Shown here piece by piece: positions 21,840-34,643 of a stretch of 64,000 nucleotides of DNA. This stretch comes from Ailanthus altissimus (lineage: Eukaryota; Streptophyta; Magnoliopsida; Sapindales; Simaroubaceae), in contig OX327683.1 in assembly GCA_946807835.1 (NCBI GenBank), forward strand, positions 2,485,001 to 2,549,000. Reading direction: 5' to 3'. The notes under the pieces are model-generated. The model saw nothing but the letters and a program-made list of their open reading frames with translations. It was not told the origin of the DNA and searched no databases. Position 1 is the first letter of the stretch. Every line of letters begins with the position of its first letter. Position numbers and translations under genes: made by a program.

Positions 21840-24758
21840 AAATCATCCATAAAGCAACTCAATCTCTCATCTCCATATCTTCGGTCATCCTCATAAAGTA
21901 GTGACTCCGATCAAGTCCTTACATATGATGAACTTAAACGAGGGCAGTGGCTTAGTTAACATATCTACAGGGTTTTTAGACTACGCTACCTTTGTTAGAC
22001 TAACTTTATCACTATGGACAATCTCTCAAATGTAATGGAACTGCACATCAATGTGTTTTGACCTTTCGTAGAACATTTAATGCTTGCTTAGGTATATGGT
22101 ACTCTGGCTGTCACAATATACACCGATATTCACTTCTTCACTAGCCAATACCTCTTCATATATGTCTTTCAACCATACAGCCTCCTTAATAGCTTCACCA
22201 ACAGTTATGTACTCCGCCTCTGTGGTAAATAGTGCAACTACATGTTGTAGAACTAATTTTCAACACACACTATACTTAAAAACTATGAATACGTAACTTG
22301 TCAACGATCTTCTCTTGTCTAGATCACCTACATAATTGAGTCTACGTATCGTCTTACTATTTCACTATTATCCTCATCCTTTTTATACATCAACATGTGA
22401 TTTGACATCCCCTTGAGATATCTCAGAATCCATTTCACTACAAGCTAATGATCCTTACTCGAATTTTTCATGTATCTACTTACCACACTTACAGCCTGTG
22501 CTATGTATGGTCTTGTGTAAACCATTGCATACATGATGCTCCCACAGCGCTTGCATACGGTACTTTACTCATCTATAGTTTCTCTTCTTCGGATGTCGAC
22601 GACTGTACTACTGAAAGTCTAAAATGCATGCCCAAAGGAGTAGAGATAGCATTTGCATTGGACATACTAAACTTCTCTAGAATTTTAAGTATATATTGCT
22701 GTTATGATAAGAAGATAACATCTCTTCTTTGCCTCATAATATCCATATCCAATATTCTCTTCACTGCTCCTAAATCCTTCATCTCAAACTCACCACACAA
22801 CTACTTCTTGAGCTTCTGTATTTCTTTCATATTCTTACATGCGATCAACATATCATCTACGTATAGAAGCAAATACATCATGCTATAACTGATGTTCTTG
22901 AAGTATATGCATCTGTCATACTTGCTCTTACTAAAGCCACAAGCTATCATAAACTCATTAAATCTCCTAGTAAAGCCACAAGCTATCTACTCCCTATCTC
23001 TGAGTATAACCTCGTGCAACTAACCTAGTCTTGAATCTCGTAAGCTCTATTTCCGGTATCCCCTTTTTACCTTATATACCCACTTGCCCCCAACTAGTTA
23101 CTTTTGAGGTCTCTCCACCAACTTTCAGGTATTATTCATCCTAAGAGAATTGATCTCTTCTTCCATGGCCTGCTGTCATTCTTTCTTGTTTTCACTCTTC
23201 ATAGTCTCACCATATGTCATAGGCTCATCATACTCAAGAGTATCAACAGAATTAAAAGCATGAGCAACTAAATCTACTTGTGCATGCCTGACTAGTGGGT
23301 TAATTGTTCTCCTTAGCCTGTCTCTAGCTAATTAGTACTCTTCAAGTTTCATTATAGGAGTCCTAGTCTTTCCTTAGGTGGACTTTGAGGAACTCGCCGA
23401 TGTTCTTGGTTCTTATTCAAGGATGTCTTTGTTAAAGTGTTGATCTGGGGGCATATTAGATCTACTTTCAAGCTTCACTTTAACTTTTATTGACTCAGGT
23501 ACTAAGTCTTCCTTGGACACAGGTTATTCTTTCTCATCTTTTTAGGAGGTTTTCAGTATCGTTGTCTCAACGAAGGTCATATCACAGCTTATGATACTCC
23601 TTGGTGGTGTCAAGTCTTTACACCACACCTTGTATCCTTTCACTTATTCAGGATATCTTATGAATACCCATTTGATAGTTCTAGGTTCAAACTTTCCCTC
23701 CTTAACATATACAAAGGTAGGGCAGTCAAATTTTTTGAGGTGGTCGTATTTAGGAGAATTGTCAGACCATTTCTCTTCTGCCTTCTTGAAGTCAATTGTT
23801 GAGGAATGACTTCTATTAATCAAGTAAGCTGCAGTAACTACAGCTTTTCCCCAAAAATATTTTAGACATCTTCGCATTGGTAAGCATGCATCTAACCCTT
23901 TCAAGTAGGGTCTTATTCATCCTCTCACCTACGCCATTCTACTGTGGTGTTGATCGTACTGTTCTATGCCTTGCAATCTCATACTTAGCACAAAATCTAT
24001 CAAACTCTCTATTGTAAAATTCGAGGCCGTTGTTAGTTCTCAGCCTCTTCACTCTTTTGCTAGTTTGATTCTCAACAACCTTCTAAGTTTTAAATACATC
24101 AAATACTTGATCTTTGCTCTTCAATACATAGACCTATAGCTTCATTGAATAGTTATTAATCAAACTAAGAAAATACCTAGCACCACCACGAGTAGCTGTC
24201 TGAGCTGGTCTACAAAGATCCAAGTGTATATAGTAAAGAGCCCCCTTAGTCTTGTGCTCACCGGTACTAAATCTCACTCTATATGCTTTCCCAAACGCAC
24301 AATACTCATAAAACTCTAAGGGTTAGAACTTATCCTCACCAAATGCCTTTTGACTAAATAACTCATTCAGATTTCTTTCACCTAGGTGTGCCAATCTAAG
24401 ATGCCACAACTTGGTTTACATATTCTTATCATTTACAGAGAATAATGCAGAACTACTCACAACTTCACCCCTAAGCATATAAACGCCTTCAATACTCTTA
24501 AAATCCCTCCATTGATCCTGATGGAACACCCATTCTGATCTAAAGTCCCTAGTGAAATTAAGTTACTCTTGAGGTCAGGAACATACCTAACATCTGTCAA
24601 CTCTTTCACTCGCTAATCATGCAACCTAAGTCTTACATTATTAATTCCCATCATCTAACATGCAACGTTATTATCCACTAATACCTTACCACTACTAATA
24701 GGCTGAAAAATCAAGACTTGTGCGGACACATGTGAAAAGTACAACCAGAATCAAGAAC
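21840..24758 (-). pseudogene. Copia pol (integrase, reverse transcriptase, RNase H), degenerate
   Basis: Minus-strand fragments appear in order. A GAG-pre-integrase part carries LWHLRLGHM (about 24400). The integrase core follows, where the usual RTDNG catalytic motif reads RTNNGLEF (about 24030), an Asp-to-Asn change. The integrase end carries VVTAAYLINRS (23644-23904). Reverse transcriptase keeps the active-site LLLYVDDML (about 22870), then the RNase H region follows. Many in-frame stops are Trp or Gln codons turned into TGA, TAG or TAA. Not functional. Confidence 0.82.
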
Positions 24759-25597
24759 TCATTGTTCATAATTCTTACCATCAGTAGCGACGAGTGTCTC
24801 TATGCTGTCATAGCTATCATTATAGACAAACGCAGTATCTGTTTTCTTCTTGTCTTGTGCTCTCTTCTCAGGACAATTTTTTATGAAGTGCTCATCTTTC
24901 TTGCAGCAATAACACTTTCTAGGAGTCGAAGACTTTGACCTTGAGCTCTTTTTCCTTTCATCTCTAAATGTGGGCTTTCCTTTTACAGATAAATTTTTTA
25001 CATTGCTCTTGATCTGCTTTCTTAGTAACTTTGAGTTTAATGATGATTTTGCATCACTCGTCGTTAAACTCTTTCTGTCATAGAGTAGTGTATCAATAAA
25101 GCTCTTATAATTCTTGGGGAGTGAAATCAGTAAGATAATTACCCTATCTTCATCTTTTATCTTGATGTTGATAGACTCAAGATCAAGAATGATTTTATTG
25201 AAGGCGTCTATATGATCTTTCATTGACGTCCCCTCTGACATGAATAACTGATACGGCTTCTTCTTTATATGCAATTTGTGGCAAAACAATTCTGCATATA
25301 AAGCGAATCAAGCTTTTTTTAAAGACCAATTGCCGTCGTCTCACCTACCACTTCCCTTAGTACTTTATCACTTAATCATAGAACGATTGCACTGTGAGCT
25401 CTTTCTTAAATGCCCATTCTTTCTGCTTCAGCTTTAGATGACTCTAGCGTCTTCTCTTCTTTGCTAAATAGAACTGCAGTTTCCTCTAATGTCGAGTCTA
25501 GCCTTTGGCTCACCAACAACACCTTTACCTTCATCTTTCACAAATTGAAGTCATTAGTATTGTTAAATTTCTTTACCTCATACTTGGTTGTGGCCAT
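24759..25597 (-). pseudogene. Copia gag, degenerate
   Basis: The original start is the ATG at 25597-25595 (MATTKYEVKKFNN). The tryptophan of DFNLW is now TGA and further stops follow, but from 25289 down to 24759 the frame is open. It ends in a CX2CX4HX4C zinc knuckle (CYCCKKDEHFIKNC). The intact equivalent of its N-terminal part is at 1-411. Confidence 0.85.
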
Positions 25598-25613
25598 GTC
25601 TGCTTAGAAAATC

Positions 25614-25627
25614 AAGCTTTGATACCA
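25614..25627 (-). promoter_or_regulatory. Primer-binding site, tRNA-Met type
   Basis: The minus strand reads TGGTATCAAAGCTT, three bases from the LTR end at 25631. Confidence 0.75.
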
Positions 25628-25630
25628 GTT

Positions 25631-26308
25631 TGTTGAAGAGAAAGCATATAAATAAGCAATATCACCTAAGTAATTAGTACAGAATAAGTTATTAAGGAAC
25701 TAAAGAGAGAAAGGTAGAAGAACACACAAAATTTACTTGATTTGACAACTTGCCTACGTTTACGGTGGATCAAGATCTCTCTTATCTTATTGAATCACAA
25801 GGTACTCACAAAGTATACCTTTTACAAGAAAGACTCACAAAGAAAAACTCTCCCTTGCAATGTAAATATTTTCTCTCACTAAGAATCACAAAGAAGGTTT
25901 AATTACTAAGATCTCACTTAGATCACTATGATGTATTTACAAGCCAATTAATAGTCTTTATTTAGGCTTTAGGACGTCCTAAGTTTACCCTAAATGTATA
26001 AGAGTCATATTAAGGAGTCCTAAAGCAAATGAGAGATGAAATAAGAAAGTCTCAAATCGGAAAGCCCTTTCCCATGCCCAGCGCCGCAGCATTGGTGCGA
26101 TTGCTTGGGCGCTTATCATCTGGCGCCGTGGCGCTCACATTCTAGTTTGGGCGCCACGGCATCTACTCCTAGTCACTATATCGTTGGCGCTTGTTACCCT
26201 CTTCTTCGATTTTCATATCCTTTTGCGTTCGTTTTTTATCTTCGCACACCCTATGTACTTGGCTTGATCTCCAAATCATATCTCGATGATTTTTAATCAA
26301 TATTCTCA
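25631..26308 (-). mobile_element. 5' LTR of the copia element (678 bp)
   Basis: It starts TGTTGAAG and ends AATATTCTCA, so with TG...CA on the coding strand. The GC-rich block lies near 26080-26170. It differs at many sites from the LTR at 21190, so the insertion is not recent. Confidence 0.82.
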
Positions 26309-26504
26309 TAAATAGTATTTAATTAATTTCACTTGTTCTCATTAAGTCTTCAACGTTCAAGTTAAATAAAAATTTTAGGAATTTAATACTCATCATCATT
26401 TAATTTTTAGAATTTTTAATAACTCATTTTTTTAATTTTAAAATAGCAAATAATTCGATGTTAAATGAAGTTAACTATATTCACTCTCATAAATATATAA
26501 TTAA

Positions 26505-27404
26505 AAGGGAAACTATAAATTGCTTTTTGATGTTTTATGCATTGCCCACTTACTCTTTTGATCTATTAAATTATAAAAAAAAATTTTACTATTACAAAGA
26601 TTGTATTTAATGTTAACTATTTATTATTTACTTTACTAATATACCCTCACATTATTATTTTTTATAAATTATTAATATAATATTTTTTTAAAATAACACA
26701 ATAATAAGTAAAATAAAAAATTATAACATATTTATATTATCATTGAAGGATGAATATTTTAGTTATTTTATTTATATATATTTCTTTTGTTTTGTTATAA
26801 ATTTTTTATTAATATTTAATTTTAAATACATTAATATTTAATGATCATTAGAAAGAATAAAATCTTATAATTTTTTATTCTTTTAAAAAAACAATTAAAA
26901 AATAATAAAAAACAATAAAATCATAATATATTTATTCTTTCTCAAAAAGTATTTAATACTATGTTCATTAAAAGACTCATTAATGAAATTCATTATTTTA
27001 AAAAAAACTAATTTCAAATAAATTAGTATTTAATACGTTTTTAGAAAGAATAAATATATTACGATTTCATACAGAAAAATATTAATATTAGTAAAAATAT
27101 AATTTACAAAACAAAATAAAAAATTAAAATCAAAAAATTAAAATATTCACCATTCAATGATAATTTAAATATGTTATGATTTTTGCTCGGATCCGACCTA
27201 TTTTAGTATTATTTTAAAAAATAGTAAATTAATAATTTATAAAAAGTAATAATATAATGATAGATTAGTAAAAACACAATAATAGTTAGTATAAAATAAA
27301 AATTTTGTAATAGTAAGAGTTTTGTTTAGGATAATTTGAAACATAAAAAAAGTAAGTGAGCAATACTTAAAATATTAACGTGGTAATTTATAATTTTCCT
27401 AATA
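26505..27404. mobile_element. Fold-back element with ~400-bp terminal inverted repeats
   Basis: The first and last ~400 bases are inverted copies of each other. For example AACTATAAATTGC...GCCCACTTACT on the left pairs with the complement of AGTAAGTGAGC...GGTAATTTATAATT on the right, and TTATCATTGAAGGATGAATA (left) with its complement near 27160. There is no coding frame. This fits a MITE or fold-back DNA transposon. Exact ends and target duplication are unclear in this A/T-rich setting. Confidence 0.65.
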
Positions 27405-28350
27405 AAATATGGGTTATCTTCTAATTAAGGCCTACCTTAGTTTGCCTCAAGCTAAATTAAGTTCAAATATTATTTTGAGTGGGGCAATTTATACAAATAA
27501 AATTCTTTTAAACACCCACTTATGCAACATATCCCCTACTTAAATTTAAAAATATATTTTTGCCCTATAAACCCATTATAAATTCAATTTTGTCCTCAAA
27601 TTAACTCTTTTATTTTAACTTGTTTCTGTATTTCAAATGTTAAACTTTCTCCCGAATAACATCTCCCATAATTTAAGATGTTTTACTTTTCAAATTAATT
27701 TGTAATTCTCCTCTGCAATACACAATTTTTTTTTCACCCGTAGCAACATCCAGTTATTATTATTATTATTATTATTTTCTTCTTTCTAAACCAGAAACTT
27801 GCTTATAATAATTGAATTTATTTTCTTTTTATGTTCCAATTATAAACCGGTTGTCATAATATTTTATTTTTTTTTCCTCTTTTGCTTCCATAAATCCACT
27901 AACTCCTTCTGTAAAGGGAAAATAGATATTCCAAAATTTCAGGATTGCTTTACTAAATTACGTTTCTCTCCACACGGTTTTAGCCTATTATTAGAGTTCT
28001 ATTGGAATTTGAGATCTGAATAGAGATTAATACTATATGCATCCAAACATAGGGGTATTAGGAAAAACATGATATTAAGAATAATGACATTAATTTAATT
28101 ATATTAGACTGTTCTTTTTTTTTTCTTGACAAATATTATATTAGATTGTTCTTAATGGTAACTTATATTATGAGTATTATAGCGGGGGTATGTCTCTGCC
28201 CTATGGGAAATTATCAACTATTTGTGTGTTAGTGGTAGATATCACCCTAACTCCACATTCAAATTGGAGATCCAACTCTTCAATACGAGTGGGATATGGT
28301 TTCTTTCATATTATGTATTTTAGTGATTTTGTTAGTATATGTTTTTAACT
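27405..28350. other. AT-rich intergenic sequence with (TTA)n
   Basis: A TTA trinucleotide repeat spans 27754-27775. Short ORFs here show no domain. Confidence 0.55.
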
Positions 28351-28438
28351 TTTTATTGTTTATTAAAGGAAGATAGTGAATTTTGTCTATATATTTTTAT
28401 TGTTTATTAAAGGAAGATAGTGAATTTTGTCTATATAT
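28351..28438. repeat. 44-bp perfect tandem duplication
   Basis: The unit containing GTTTATTAAAGGAAGATAG occurs twice with a 44-bp period and no visible mismatch, so it is recent. Confidence 0.9.
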
Positions 28439-29105
28439 ATGAATATTCTTTTTTCTTGTGAGGGTGTGCTTAATAGAGAGATTTACTTGTATTTTATTTG
28501 AGAGTTTTAATTTTCCTTTGTAAGACATAGATTTTGTTTATGTCTTATTGTTAGTCTTAGGAATTCTTTTATGTGTTTCTAAGCATTGTGTTTACTAATA
28601 AGTTCTTTGAGAGGAAGAAGCCGTTTGTCTTTGGGAGAAGAATAATCCCATATCTTGGGGGGGAGTCCAAGCAAAAGAAGATCAACAAAATTGAGGGAAT
28701 TTCGCCGAATTGGATTCGTGAAGTGATTACAAGAGTATTGCGTCAAATATTAAGAAAGAGTTTTATTTTGTTTAAGTCAATTTTTTTATAATTTTTGAAA
28801 CTTTACTAATCAATTCAATCTCTAGACGTGGCCCCAAAAAGTAGAAATTTTTGAACCACGTTAAAAATGTGTTGTCTTCTACTCTCTTGTGTTTATATTT
28901 TAAAATAATTATTAAAATAATCTTATTTAAATAATTATTTGGTAATATTCTTAAAAGCAGATCTTTCAATGTAACAATTAAAATTCTAGTCAAAATTCTT
29001 TTATTATAAAAAATGACTTTTGCTTAATTTTAAGAGAAATTAGTAGTTTAGACTATGAAGTTTAGTTTACTTAATCAATTCTTATATATATATATTTACT
29101 TTAAT
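28439..29105. other. Noncoding; unassigned 72-codon frame
   Basis: 28573-28791 is open on the plus strand and contains NWIREVITRVLRQ. I cannot match it to a family, and nothing in the context supports a gene. Confidence 0.35.
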
Positions 29106-30779
29106 TAGAGGTGGCAATTTCTCATGGGCTGGGGGCCTATGGAGATCATCCTAAATGAAAAATAATTTATAGAGATGACAAAATGCTTCTCATGAATGGG
29201 AATCCTCTGGGCTTTGAAAGGGATGATTTTTGTAAAAATTGAGTAAGACATTGGAAAAAATTATTTCCCAAATTATTAATGGGATGATGATGGTTTAAGC
29301 CTCGCCACCCTATCTCAGCCCTATTTGTTTTATGAATATATTAAATGTAATCTTTTAATAGATAATTATATATTAAATAATTTATCAAAATTTTATTTTA
29401 TAATTTATATTTATCTAAGAATGCTTTAATAATATATTTATATTTATAAAAACAAAAATATATATAATAAAACTCATAAAATCAAATTTTTTCTTACTAT
29501 AAATGACAAAAAAACTTTTATTTTATAATTTGATGGTAATTAATTTTAATGAGAATACGAGGCAATTAACAGGAAAATCAATAATGCTATATAGTAGATT
29601 ATTTAAATTCTTTTTTTCTTTTATTTGTTATTTATTTTAAAATTTGTTTATTAATTACTATTCACATTATTGAGAGATATTGCTATATTATTCTAATTCG
29701 TTGGTTTCATACTTTATTTTTCTAATCATAATATAGATAATTTTTTTTAATATATTAAAATTTGTGAATATAAGTTAATATTTAATATTAATAAATAAAA
29801 AATAAAAAATAGGGTAGGGCGGGGAACTAATCTTAAAATAAAAAGTACTGTGGGGTACAAGAAAGGTCTCCCCATCCCCCCCTCCCCTCGATCTCATTAC
29901 CATCTCTATAATTCGAGTTACATTTTAAGTATTTTTTGGGATGGGGCATGTTTGGATGAGTTTGGGGATAAATTGATTTTCTCGTACCCGCCCCAAATAT
30001 CTGATTTAAAAGTAAAATAAAAAAAAAACTAGTGTGGAAAAAAATTACTTATTTATACAAATTAAAGTTGTTACATACTAAATCTAGAGGTAGAAAATTT
30101 ACTAATATTATATTTTTAAAAATTTTAATTTTTATTCATATACTATTTTAATTTGTAATTTATTTTTTTAAAATTCTATTTAATATTAGATACTTGTTTC
30201 AGATTGGAGTGAACTCATTTATTGAGGAAGAAAAGAAGATGAAGAAGAACAAATAAAATAGGTAAATATTTGTTAGCATTCTTAGTTTCTTAGTCATCAC
30301 TAATCTAACTCAAAATTTCTTTTACTTTGTATTATAGGTTTGCGATGAATCTTAATAGAGACTTGATGTTTAGACTACAAATGAAGCATGATGATTTAAA
30401 TTCTAAAGTTTAAAGAAACCATTAGTTTTTGTGATTTTTGAATTTTAATTTATGTTATTAATTTTTTAAATTAGTAGTTGAAGATTTGAAGACTCGATGA
30501 GTTGATGTAGTTTATTTTTCATATAATGTTTATAAATTTTTTGGTATATTATGATTGTATGGTGCGAAAGATTATTTCACAGATAAAATCCGTACAAATA
30601 AAAGAGTACTTAAGAAATTAAAAAAATAATTCGGGCATTGGGTACCCATAGGATTCTCATCCCCTACACTAAACCCGAATTACATATATCAATATGAGGA
30701 TTCTCACACTATTCGGTCATGGGGTGGGGATTGCGATCCCTGCTCTGACCTGCCTCAACCCACCCCATTTCTATCCCTA
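29106..30779. mobile_element. hAT-like non-autonomous DNA transposon (1.67 kb)
   Basis: The ends are TAGAGGTGGCAATTT (left) and the complement of TAGGGATAGAAATGG (right), the TAGGGGTGGCAA-type ends of many plant hAT elements. The flanks ACTTTAAT and ACTTCAGT match at 6 of 8 positions, fitting an aged 8-bp duplication. G-rich stretches (GGGTGGGG type) occur near both ends and no transposase is seen. Confidence 0.6.
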
Positions 30780-30892
30780 ACTTCAGTTAGTCTCTACAGC
30801 AAAAGAAATAATCTAAAGTACAATTTTTGGGTGTAATAAAAAGATACACTTCATATATAATTTTTTTTAACAATAAAGACTAATTGAGCTAT

Positions 30893-30915
30893 TAATATAT
30901 ATATATATATATATA
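30893..30915. repeat. (TA)n microsatellite
   Basis: TA dinucleotide run directly beside the solo LTR, which probably inserted into it. Confidence 0.85.
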
Positions 30916-30916
30916 C

Positions 30917-31784
30917 TATTGAGAAAGGAAACGCTCTTCTCTCTTTTGAGGTTATGTTGAAGTGAAGAACCCGAGATCAACCTAGAACCTTAACCTCTTT
31001 GCGCAATGAAATAACCTATTAATCAAGCAAAATAGTAAGAATCCAAATCAGAATATAAAATAGCACAACACAATCTTACATGGTTTGGCTAACTGCCTAC
31101 GTCCACAGTAGATCTAAGGATCCCAGCCTCTCTTATTAACTCCCTAGAGATTTTACAAGAAAAATTCAATTCGAAGAATCCTCAAAAGGACCTAATGTTT
31201 AGTGAACCCTTACTCTACCACGACCAATGATGACTCAAATGACAGTTCTACCCTAGCGTACATAAGCACTTAGTGTCTACCCAGTTCTTCCCCTCTCTTA
31301 GAGTCTCTCTTAATGCTTGATTTGAAATAAAAGGTTTACAAGTATTTATATAGGGTGTATTTTGTGGCTACTAACCCTATTCCTTGTTGAAGTAAGAGTC
31401 CACTTATTTTCAAAGTCTAAAACTTTCGAAAACTCAAAATTTGGATAAAAATTGACTCTCTGTCCCTTCTGGAGCTGCAGCGCTCATCCCTGGGTGCCGC
31501 GGCGCTAGCCATGTTGCACCCATCGCCGCGGCACTGGGCTTCTGTGTTGGACGCCGTAGTGCTCAGCCATGGGCACCGCAACCCTCAGCCCTAGTGGCGC
31601 CTATAATTATTTTCTTTGCTTTCTTCACGTCTTCAAGTCTCATTTCGCTTCCCCCTTCGTGTCCCACACGTCCTAAACTTCTTCATACGTGTCCCACATA
31701 TTTTAGACTTCTTATGAGTCTTCACTTTGATATTCATCTCAATTCTTGTCAAATCAAGATTATTTAATCACCAATTTTCCAACA
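30917..31784 (-). mobile_element. Solo LTR (868 bp), minus orientation
   Basis: It matches the reverse complement of 40511-41359 along its length. Ends are TATTGAG (from TGTTGAG) and CCAACA. No gag or pol of this family is next to it. Flanks TATAC and TATAT agree at 4 of 5 bases. The GC-rich block at 31470-31600 contains GTGCCGCGGCGCTAGCC. A TATATAA-type box on the minus strand lies near 31356. Confidence 0.8.
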
Positions 31785-32939
31785 TATATATATTGAAAGT
31801 ATATTGTAAGTGTGATGAGTATATACATTTAATTTTTATTTACACATTACACATGCATAATATATGCAGCAAAATTTTAATAAACATCTCATTAATCTAA
31901 TGAGATATTAGAGAACTCATTCTTGAAAATTGCTTTTCGCAGTTCTAGTCAAGGACTAGGTGAGATCTTTTGAGCTAGAATAGTAGCCTTCATTCTCACC
32001 GAAATATTTTTATTGACGCAATCCTTGCTTTAGTATTATCTCTCAACAGTCTTTATGTATCTATTGTTGTTCTTTTCATTTGATTTATAAATGAAGAGAG
32101 TATAGCTATTTATAGCCATGGCTGCCACATTTTTTGCCAATAAAATGCAAGTTGGTGGCCAATGAAAGTAAAGCATGAATGGAATTAAGAATAAACACTT
32201 CATGCTTCAATTAAGCATGACAAAGCAATTTGTTCTGACAAAGCAATTTGTTCTTTGTCATGCTTTGGTCAAAATAAGTTGAAGCATGACAAAGATTCAT
32301 GCTTCACTCACCATTTAACAGCACATGCTTAAAGAAAAGCATGATGAGGCTTAACAAAAGTTTAGTGTTTTGGCCAAATTCAATTATCTCAAATGTATGC
32401 AATATGCTATTTGGCTGAATATTCATTGACAGGACTCAACACGAGCCTTTCTTGAAAGTTGAGGTGGATCTTGTGATAACATAGAATTTAACATGCCTAT
32501 ACTCATAATATATGATAAAACGAGGCTATGTTCTGAACAAAAATTATATGTGTACACAAATATACATAAAGATATACAAATGATACAAAATGTAACAATC
32601 ATGTAGTTGTGCTTGTAATAGTTAGTCCTCTAGATGTGAGTACAAAGCACACTGTATGACGTCCCTATAGTAACATGGAAAATAAGAATAAGATGAGCTT
32701 GGGGCTCAGTAAGTGGATATGGTTCTGAAAATATTATATACTTCATAAGTGTATATATTAGTACTAATTTATATTATAAAAATGTAATGAAAATAATACA
32801 ATCATACATACAAATTTGAATCATAAAAGTTTATAAAATGTTATTTTCCCGTGATACACCCTTTACATGGTTCTGCTAACGTCTTAATTTTTGGCAACCC
32901 ACTCACCATCTCCTTTTGCTTTAGAAATTTTAAACCGTC
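31785..32939. other. Retroelement-derived noncoding sequence with a hairpin
   Basis: 32213-32225 and 32253-32265 form a perfect 13-bp inverted repeat (AAGCATGACAAAG) around a short direct repeat of GACAAAGCAATTTGTTCT. 32690-32790 matches the complement of the gypsy LTR at about 44260-44350. The stretch between may be the 3' LTR of the copia remnant that follows, but I could not prove it. Confidence 0.4.
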
Positions 32940-33520
32940 AAAGTTTAGATGACAGTACCTTTTGTGGCATAGTCGTATCTTCATGGACTTCTCTTTTCAT
33001 TGCAACAATTGAGTCATAATGAGGGGTCAAGTGTAAATTTTCTATTTCTCTCATCTTAACATGAGTAAATACTTGTCTTTAATTCTTTCTATCATAAATG
33101 GTGCAACCATTCTTTTTAGAATGGAGGCAATATCCATTTTTAACAAGTTGCCCCACACTAAGTAAGTTTTGACTTAATTCAGGAACCAACAACACATTAT
33201 TAACATATTTGGTTCATTTTCTACTTTTGATATGAAAAATTTCAATTCCTTTTGATTGTACAACAGCCCTATTTTTCATTTTTACTTTAGGTGTGATAGA
33301 AAAATCAACATCAATAAAGATTTCTTCATTACCTAACATGTGATTGTTGTATCCGCTATCAAGATACCATAAGCTTTCATGGATAGAGGTTGATCAATTT
33401 AAGGCTGCATTTGAGGGAAAGGATTTGTACTTGAAGAAATTTCTGCATGTTTTATGGTGGGCACCATAACGGTGTCATTTGGATGTCGTGGCATTGGGCA
33501 GAATTTTGCCCATTCTTTGG
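32940..33520 (-). pseudogene. Copia protease and pre-integrase remnant
   Basis: The minus strand reads DSGYNNHMLG, VNNVLLVPELSQNLLSVGQL and NGYCLHSKK, the copia protease active-site region and following segment. Stops interrupt it. The rest of pol is absent. Confidence 0.7.
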
Positions 33521-33659
33521 TTTTTGGTCTTCAATGCTGTATCCATCTTCATCCAAGGCTGAACGTGAAATATAGAACATGTTTCCATCTCTTTCATCTT
33601 TCTTTTAAAAGATATTTGCTTGATTTATTGCTTTAAACTTGCATACTTTTTCGGTATCC

Positions 33660-34553
33660 TTATTTTTTTGCAAATATAACATTGTGGTTTCCCTTGAAAC
33701 CAACAACTTGAAGTATCATAAATTGATTTCTTGCAAATTTTGTAAGATAATTTGTTGTCATCTCTAGCATCTCTCTTACTTGAATATTATTTTCTCCATT
33801 TCTTCTCATTCTTGAAAAATCTTTTGGAGTTAAAAGAAAGCTTTGCTTAAAAGGCACTCTCAATGGAATGCTCGTTGTGTTTTAATCTTTTTTTCTCATA
33901 TGATTCTAATGATCCCATCACTTTATCAACTGTCAAAGTACTAAGATCATTAGATTCTTTGATCACAGTAACAACATGATCGAATATTTTCAGTAAGCTA
34001 TTTAGAATTTTTTCAATGATTTTTTTGTCTGTGAGTTCTTTACCAAAAGATCTTAATTTATTTACTACTTCAGTCACTCTTGAGAAGTAGTCTCTAACAA
34101 CTTCATTGTTTTTCATCCTTAGATTTTCAAACTCCTTACATAGGTATTGGAATTTGATGGTTCTTGCTTAGTTGTCTCCTTGAAATTCTTACTTAAGAAT
34201 TTTTTAAGCTTCCCTAGCTATAGTAGCTCTCATGATTCTTGAAAATATGACAGCTGAAACTGCATTTTGAATTTTTGAAAGGGTTCTTGCATCAATCCTC
34301 CTTGTTCTTTCAACAATTTTCTTTTGTGTTGTAAAACGTTGATCTTGCATCAGGATTTTCAAATTCTTTGTCAACTATACTTCATAGCCCATCAGCCATG
34401 AGTAAGGTTATCATTTTAACTTTCCAGAATTCATTATTCTCTCTTTCAAAAATTAGAAGAGTGGAATATGAGAATAAATTTTCTGCTGCAGAGGAAGATA
34501 TTACTTGGATGCTTTGTGTTGCTGAAACACCCATATTTTGATCTTCCAAAACC
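33660..34553 (-). pseudogene. Copia gag (UBN2) remnant of a different family
   Basis: The minus strand begins MGVSATQSIQ at about 34530 and shows FWKVKMITLL, then KNNEVVRDYFSRVTEVVNKL (in the open stretch 33847-34116) and VMGSLESYEKKR, diagnostic of copia gag. It is broken by several stops and frameshifts. Protease sequence follows and the primer site precedes it. Confidence 0.8.
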
Positions 34554-34555
34554 TA

Positions 34556-34566
34556 CTCTAATACCA
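34556..34566 (-). promoter_or_regulatory. Primer-binding site of the copia remnant
   Basis: The minus strand reads TGGTATTAGAG, one change from the tRNA-Met-type site. The following LTR is cut short at 34643 by the gypsy element. Confidence 0.6.
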
Positions 34567-34643
34567 CTTTGTTAGAATTTAAGTTATAGTATTTATGATT
34601 ATGTTTGAAAAAACTGAAATGAAAATAAAATCAAGATAGAATT

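Larger units (their letters stand above)
21190..26308 (-). mobile_element. Full-length degenerate Ty1/copia element (5.1 kb)
   Basis: Two LTRs (21190-21819 and 25631-26308) flank a minus-strand interior with primer site, gag, protease/integrase, reverse transcriptase/RNase H and polypurine tract in the standard copia order. Every coding part has stops or frameshifts. It belongs to the same family as the element at the left edge: gag and LTR sequences match closely. No clear 5-bp target duplication is visible (AATGG against TAAAT), so the flanks have mutated or one end was rearranged. Confidence 0.88.

Noticed and set aside
28573..28791. 72-codon plus-strand ORF containing NWIREVITRVLRQ
   Set aside because: Basic and open, but no family match by eye, no upstream signal and no neighbouring exon. 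I list the region as unassigned.
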